A stretch of 6,919 bases of DNA, from the NCBI GenBank assembly GCA_005791855.1, contig SXUH01000462.1, positions 1 to 6,919 on the forward strand, written 5' to 3'. The translations under genes and the position numbers were made by a program. Source of the stretch: Bdellovibrionales bacterium (GTDB lineage Bacteria > Bdellovibrionota > Bacteriovoracia > Bacteriovoracales > Bacteriovoracaceae). Below, in pieces: positions 4,954 to 6,919 of the stretch (its first letter is position 1; each line of letters starts with the position of its first letter). The notes under the pieces are model-generated. The model saw only the letters and a program-made list of their open reading frames with translations. It was not told the origin of the DNA and did not search any database.

Positions 4954-6873
4954 CTATTTTTTGTCATCCATGTTGAACTTGATGATTACTTTCTGAGCCT
5001 GCTTACAGTCGAACTTCGCGCAGAACTCCTTCTGGGTCATCCCCGGGGTGACCCCCGCCGGCGCCCGGCCCTCGGTGAAGAAGCTTCGCCCGGTGACCTT
5101 CACCATCGAGAGGAGCTGCTTCTGGTTCGAGTAGGTGATCTTGTCCGTGTCGAACATGTAGTCGAAGATCGCCCGGGCCCGCTTGTAGGAGAGGTCGAGG
5201 TTGTACTTCGCCGCCTGCTGGTCCGCGGGGTTCAGGCTCTGCGGATCGATGTACTTCCCGGCGTAGGTCGGGGAGGCGAAGCCCACGATGTCCACCGAGG
5301 TGATCTTGCTCGCGATCTTCGGATCCTTGAAGAGGCTCTCCGAGTACTTCGGCACGAACTTCTTGAGGACCCCGGCCATCGTGTCCTTCAGCCGGGCCGA
5401 GTCGTTGTCGAAGTAGTCCTTCCCGAAGGAGATGGTCACGTCCCCGGTGTTCGGGTTCACGTCGGCCTCGACCCCGGCGGCCTTGAGGGCCTGGGCGATG
5501 TCCTTCGAGAGCTTCGCCCGGGCCTCGGCCTTCGCCTGGGCTTCTGCCAAGCTACCCTTGAGGCCCGCGATCTCCTTCCCGAGGGCGTCGGTCTGGGCCT
5601 TCGCGCGAGCGTTGAAGTCCGCCAGCTCCTTCGCCTTCTGCGCGGCGGACATGTTCGCGGCGGCGAGCTTGCCTTCGAAGGCGGCGCGCTCTCCGGCGAG
5701 CTTAGCCTCGTGGGCTTCCTGCATCCCCTTGATCTGGCCCCCGAGGTCGCCCACGGCCTTGGCGAGCTTGGCGGCTTCGTTGGCCTTGGCTTGTTCGCGG
5801 GCGGCGGTGGCGGCGAGGTCCTGCTTCAGGCCCTGGATCTGCTGGCCCATGGCCTCGTTCTTCGCCTGCGCGGCCCGGTTGAACTCCGCGAGCTGCCGGG
5901 CCTTCTCGGCGGCGGTCATGTTGGCGGACCTCAGCTTGTTCTCGAACGCGGCCTTCTCCTGCGCCATCTTCCGCTGGTGGGACTCCTGCATCCCCTTGAT
6001 CTGGTTTTCGTACTCGCCGACCGTCTGGTCGAGCTTCTCGGTGGTCTCGGCGAGCTCCTGGGAGACCTGCTCCTTGGCTTTTGTCTCTTCCTCGAGCTTG
6101 TCCTCGGTCTCCGCGAGGACCTGGGTGGTCTGCGAGAGTTCCTGGTTGATCTTCGCCATCTGCTCCTGGACCTGGCGGTTCTCCTGGTTGAGCTTCTGGA
6201 TCTGGGCCAGGCTCTGCTTCTTCAGCCGGGCGATCTGCTCGAGGGCCTTCTTCTTCGTGATCTTCGAGGTGAGGGTCGCCTTGTTGAGGTTCGCGATGTT
6301 CCTCGCGAGCTCCTTGTTGATCTTGCTGATCTGCTGGTTGTTCTCGGAGATCTCCCGCTTCTTCTCCTCGATCTCCTCGTTCAGGTCGCTGATGGTGTTG
6401 TTCTTGTTCTCGATGATCTCCTCGCGGACCTTGAGCTTCGACTTGGCGAGGATGTTGGCGTCGATGATGTTCCGGATGACCTGCTGGTACTTGTTGAGCG
6501 CGCGCTCCTTCTGCTCGTTCTCCATGGCCTGCCGGCGGAGCTTGTTCTTCTCCTCCTTGGCGTCTTCCTGGAGGAGGGTCAGCTTGTCCATGAGTTCCTT
6601 GTAGACCTGCTGCTCGTCCTGGGACTCTTCCTGCAGGGCCGCGTCCTTGAGCGTGTTGTACGCCTTGATCTGGGCCCGGAGGTCGTCGTTCTCCCGGTTC
6701 ATCTTCTGCTGCTTGAGGTGCTCCTGGATGGAGTTCGTCCCCGACTTGAGGGACGCCACGACGTACATCATCAGGAAGACGAAGGAGAGGACCATGAAGA
6801 GATCGGAGTACGATCCCCACGCGTCGCCGCCGCTAGCTTCGGATTTTAGTTTGTTGTAATCAAAACCTTTCAT
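4954..6873 (-). CDS. MotB-type stator protein with giant coiled coil and OmpA-like domain
   Basis: In this 639-residue protein a short cytoplasmic N-terminus leads into one transmembrane helix (about 24-43). The helix begins with WGSYSDLFMVLSF; Asp24 is placed like the essential ion-binding Asp of MotB (YADFMTAMMAFF). A coiled coil of about 410 residues follows (about 45-455), rich in Lys, Glu, Gln and Ala, with an 89-residue repeat unit at 291-379 and 380 onward. The C-terminal domain (about 465-634) is OmpA-like: it has VDIVGFASPT at 527-536 and NLDLSYKRARAIFDYM at 558-573, with Arg567 at or near the diaminopimelate-binding Arg position. The usual Asp of GHTD is absent. Cys618 and Cys623 near the end could form a periplasmic disulfide. 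Known MotB, ZorB and TolR proteins are far shorter. The ATG at 6873 is preceded by AAGGGA with eight-base spacing. It is the first gene of the visible operon, 21 bases before the channel gene. Pairing as a stator is inferred from Asp24 and gene adjacency. Confidence 0.9.
   Translation of the reverse strand: MKGFDYNKLKSEASGGDAWGSYSDLFMVLSFVFLMMYVVASLKSGTNSIQEHLKQQKMNRENDDLRAQIKAYNTLKDAALQEESQDEQQVYKELMDKLTLLQEDAKEEKNKLRRQAMENEQKERALNKYQQVIRNIIDANILAKSKLKVREEIIENKNNTISDLNEEIEEKKREISENNQQISKINKELARNIANLNKATLTSKITKKKALEQIARLKKQSLAQIQKLNQENRQVQEQMAKINQELSQTTQVLAETEDKLEEETKAKEQVSQELAETTEKLDQTVGEYENQIKGMQESHQRKMAQEKAAFENKLRSANMTAAEKARQLAEFNRAAQAKNEAMGQQIQGLKQDLAATAAREQAKANEAAKLAKAVGDLGGQIKGMQEAHEAKLAGERAAFEGKLAAANMSAAQKAKELADFNARAKAQTDALGKEIAGLKGSLAEAQAKAEARAKLSKDIAQALKAAGVEADVNPNTGDVTISFGKDYFDNDSARLKDTMAGVLKKFVPKYSESLFKDPKIASKITSVDIVGFASPTYAGKYIDPQSLNPADQQAAKYNLDLSYKRARAIFDYMFDTDKITYSNQKQLLSMVKVTGRSFFTEGRAPAGVTPGMTQKEFCAKFDCKQAQKVIIKFNMDDKK
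5488..6003 (-). repeat. Tandem duplication of an 89-residue coiled-coil unit
   Basis: Copy 1 (bases 6003-5737, residues 291-379) and copy 2 (bases 5736 to about 5488, residues 380 to about 462) both begin QIKGMQE and share AAF, ANM, FN and GLK landmarks at the same spacing. Over the first 60 residues I count 36 identities with no gap, far above what shared coiled-coil composition would give. The period is 267 bp. The copies fade in similarity after about residue 70 of the unit, just before the OmpA-like domain. Confidence 0.85.
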
Positions 6874-6919
6874 AGTTTTTGTCCCTTCATTGTTTACATC
6901 CGTCTATTGATCGGCGTTC
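6874..6919 (-). promoter_or_regulatory. Leader of the stator operon with ribosome-binding site
   Basis: The minus strand carries AAGGGA at 6887-6882, eight bases before the ATG at 6873, a well-placed Shine-Dalgarno. All three frames contain a stop within these 46 bases, so an upstream gene could end here (TAG, TAA or TGA in different frames) or this could be an untranslated leader. No convincing -10/-35 pair is visible in what remains of the window. Whether the promoter lies just outside or the operon has earlier genes cannot be decided. Confidence 0.6.

Noticed and set aside
3928..6873. Flagellar MotAB
   Set aside because: The channel subunit has three helices and a TolQ/ZorA-type layout rather than MotA's four, the gene order is reversed, the MotB-like coil is far too long, and no flagellar genes are present.
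850..6873. A Zorya defence system
   Set aside because: The ZorAB-like resemblance is real at the family level, but the long tail is not on the channel subunit, the MotB-like protein has a huge linker, and no ZorC, ZorD helicase or ZorE nuclease is visible. Effectors outside the window cannot be excluded.
6870..6890. Six-codon open frame ATG AAG GGA CAA AAA CTA TGA ending on the MotB-like start
   Set aside because: It overlaps the Shine-Dalgarno itself, is too short to judge, and is readily explained by chance in an A-rich leader.
1..6919. tRNA, rRNA, CRISPR array, insertion sequence or attachment site
   Set aside because: The window is almost fully coding with spacers of 21 to 73 bases; I saw no cloverleaf, no regularly spaced direct repeats, no transposase and no terminal inverted repeats.

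Overview
The window is a gene-dense stretch of a GC-rich bacterial genome. It holds one plus-strand gene and a three-gene minus-strand operon. The encoded proteins (an ExbB/TolQ/MotA-type proton-channel subunit, and a MotB-type protein with a periplasmic OmpA-like domain) imply a diderm, Gram-negative-type envelope. No gene here fixes the taxon. The combination of stator-like channel, FHA protein and very long coiled coils is reminiscent of Bdellovibrionota or Myxococcota, but that is inference. The genes use mostly C- or G-ending codons, except for an A/T-rich stretch at each 5' end, and the short spacers between them are also AT-richer.

Layout, left to right. Positions 1-77 may be the AT-rich 3' tail of an upstream plus-strand gene ending in an ATGA overlap with the next start (weak). 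74-853 (+) is a classical NAD(P)-dependent short-chain dehydrogenase. Its stop overlaps, within a palindromic CTAG, the stop of the oppositely oriented gene at 850-3897 (-), a 1015-residue protein with an N-terminal FHA domain, a very long coiled coil, one late transmembrane helix and a C-terminal periplasmic part. 3928-4932 (-) is a 334-residue three-helix ExbB/TolQ/ZorA-like channel subunit. 4954-6873 (-) is a 639-residue MotB-type partner with an Asp-bearing transmembrane helix, a coiled coil of about 410 residues and an OmpA-like C-terminus. Only 46 bases lie upstream of it, so the operon may extend beyond the window.

Working together (inference): transcription runs from the MotB-like gene through the channel gene to the FHA gene, with gaps of 21 and 30 bases. 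The first two gene products look like an ion-driven 5:2-type stator. The third, with a cytoplasmic phosphothreonine-reading FHA domain, an approximately 90 nm potential coiled coil and a membrane anchor, looks like an adaptor or effector that could couple kinase signalling to the motor. This resembles Zorya (ZorAB) and the Myxococcus Agl/Glt gliding machinery in general logic, but the domain architecture matches neither. It is the best candidate for an undescribed system here. The dehydrogenase is probably unrelated.
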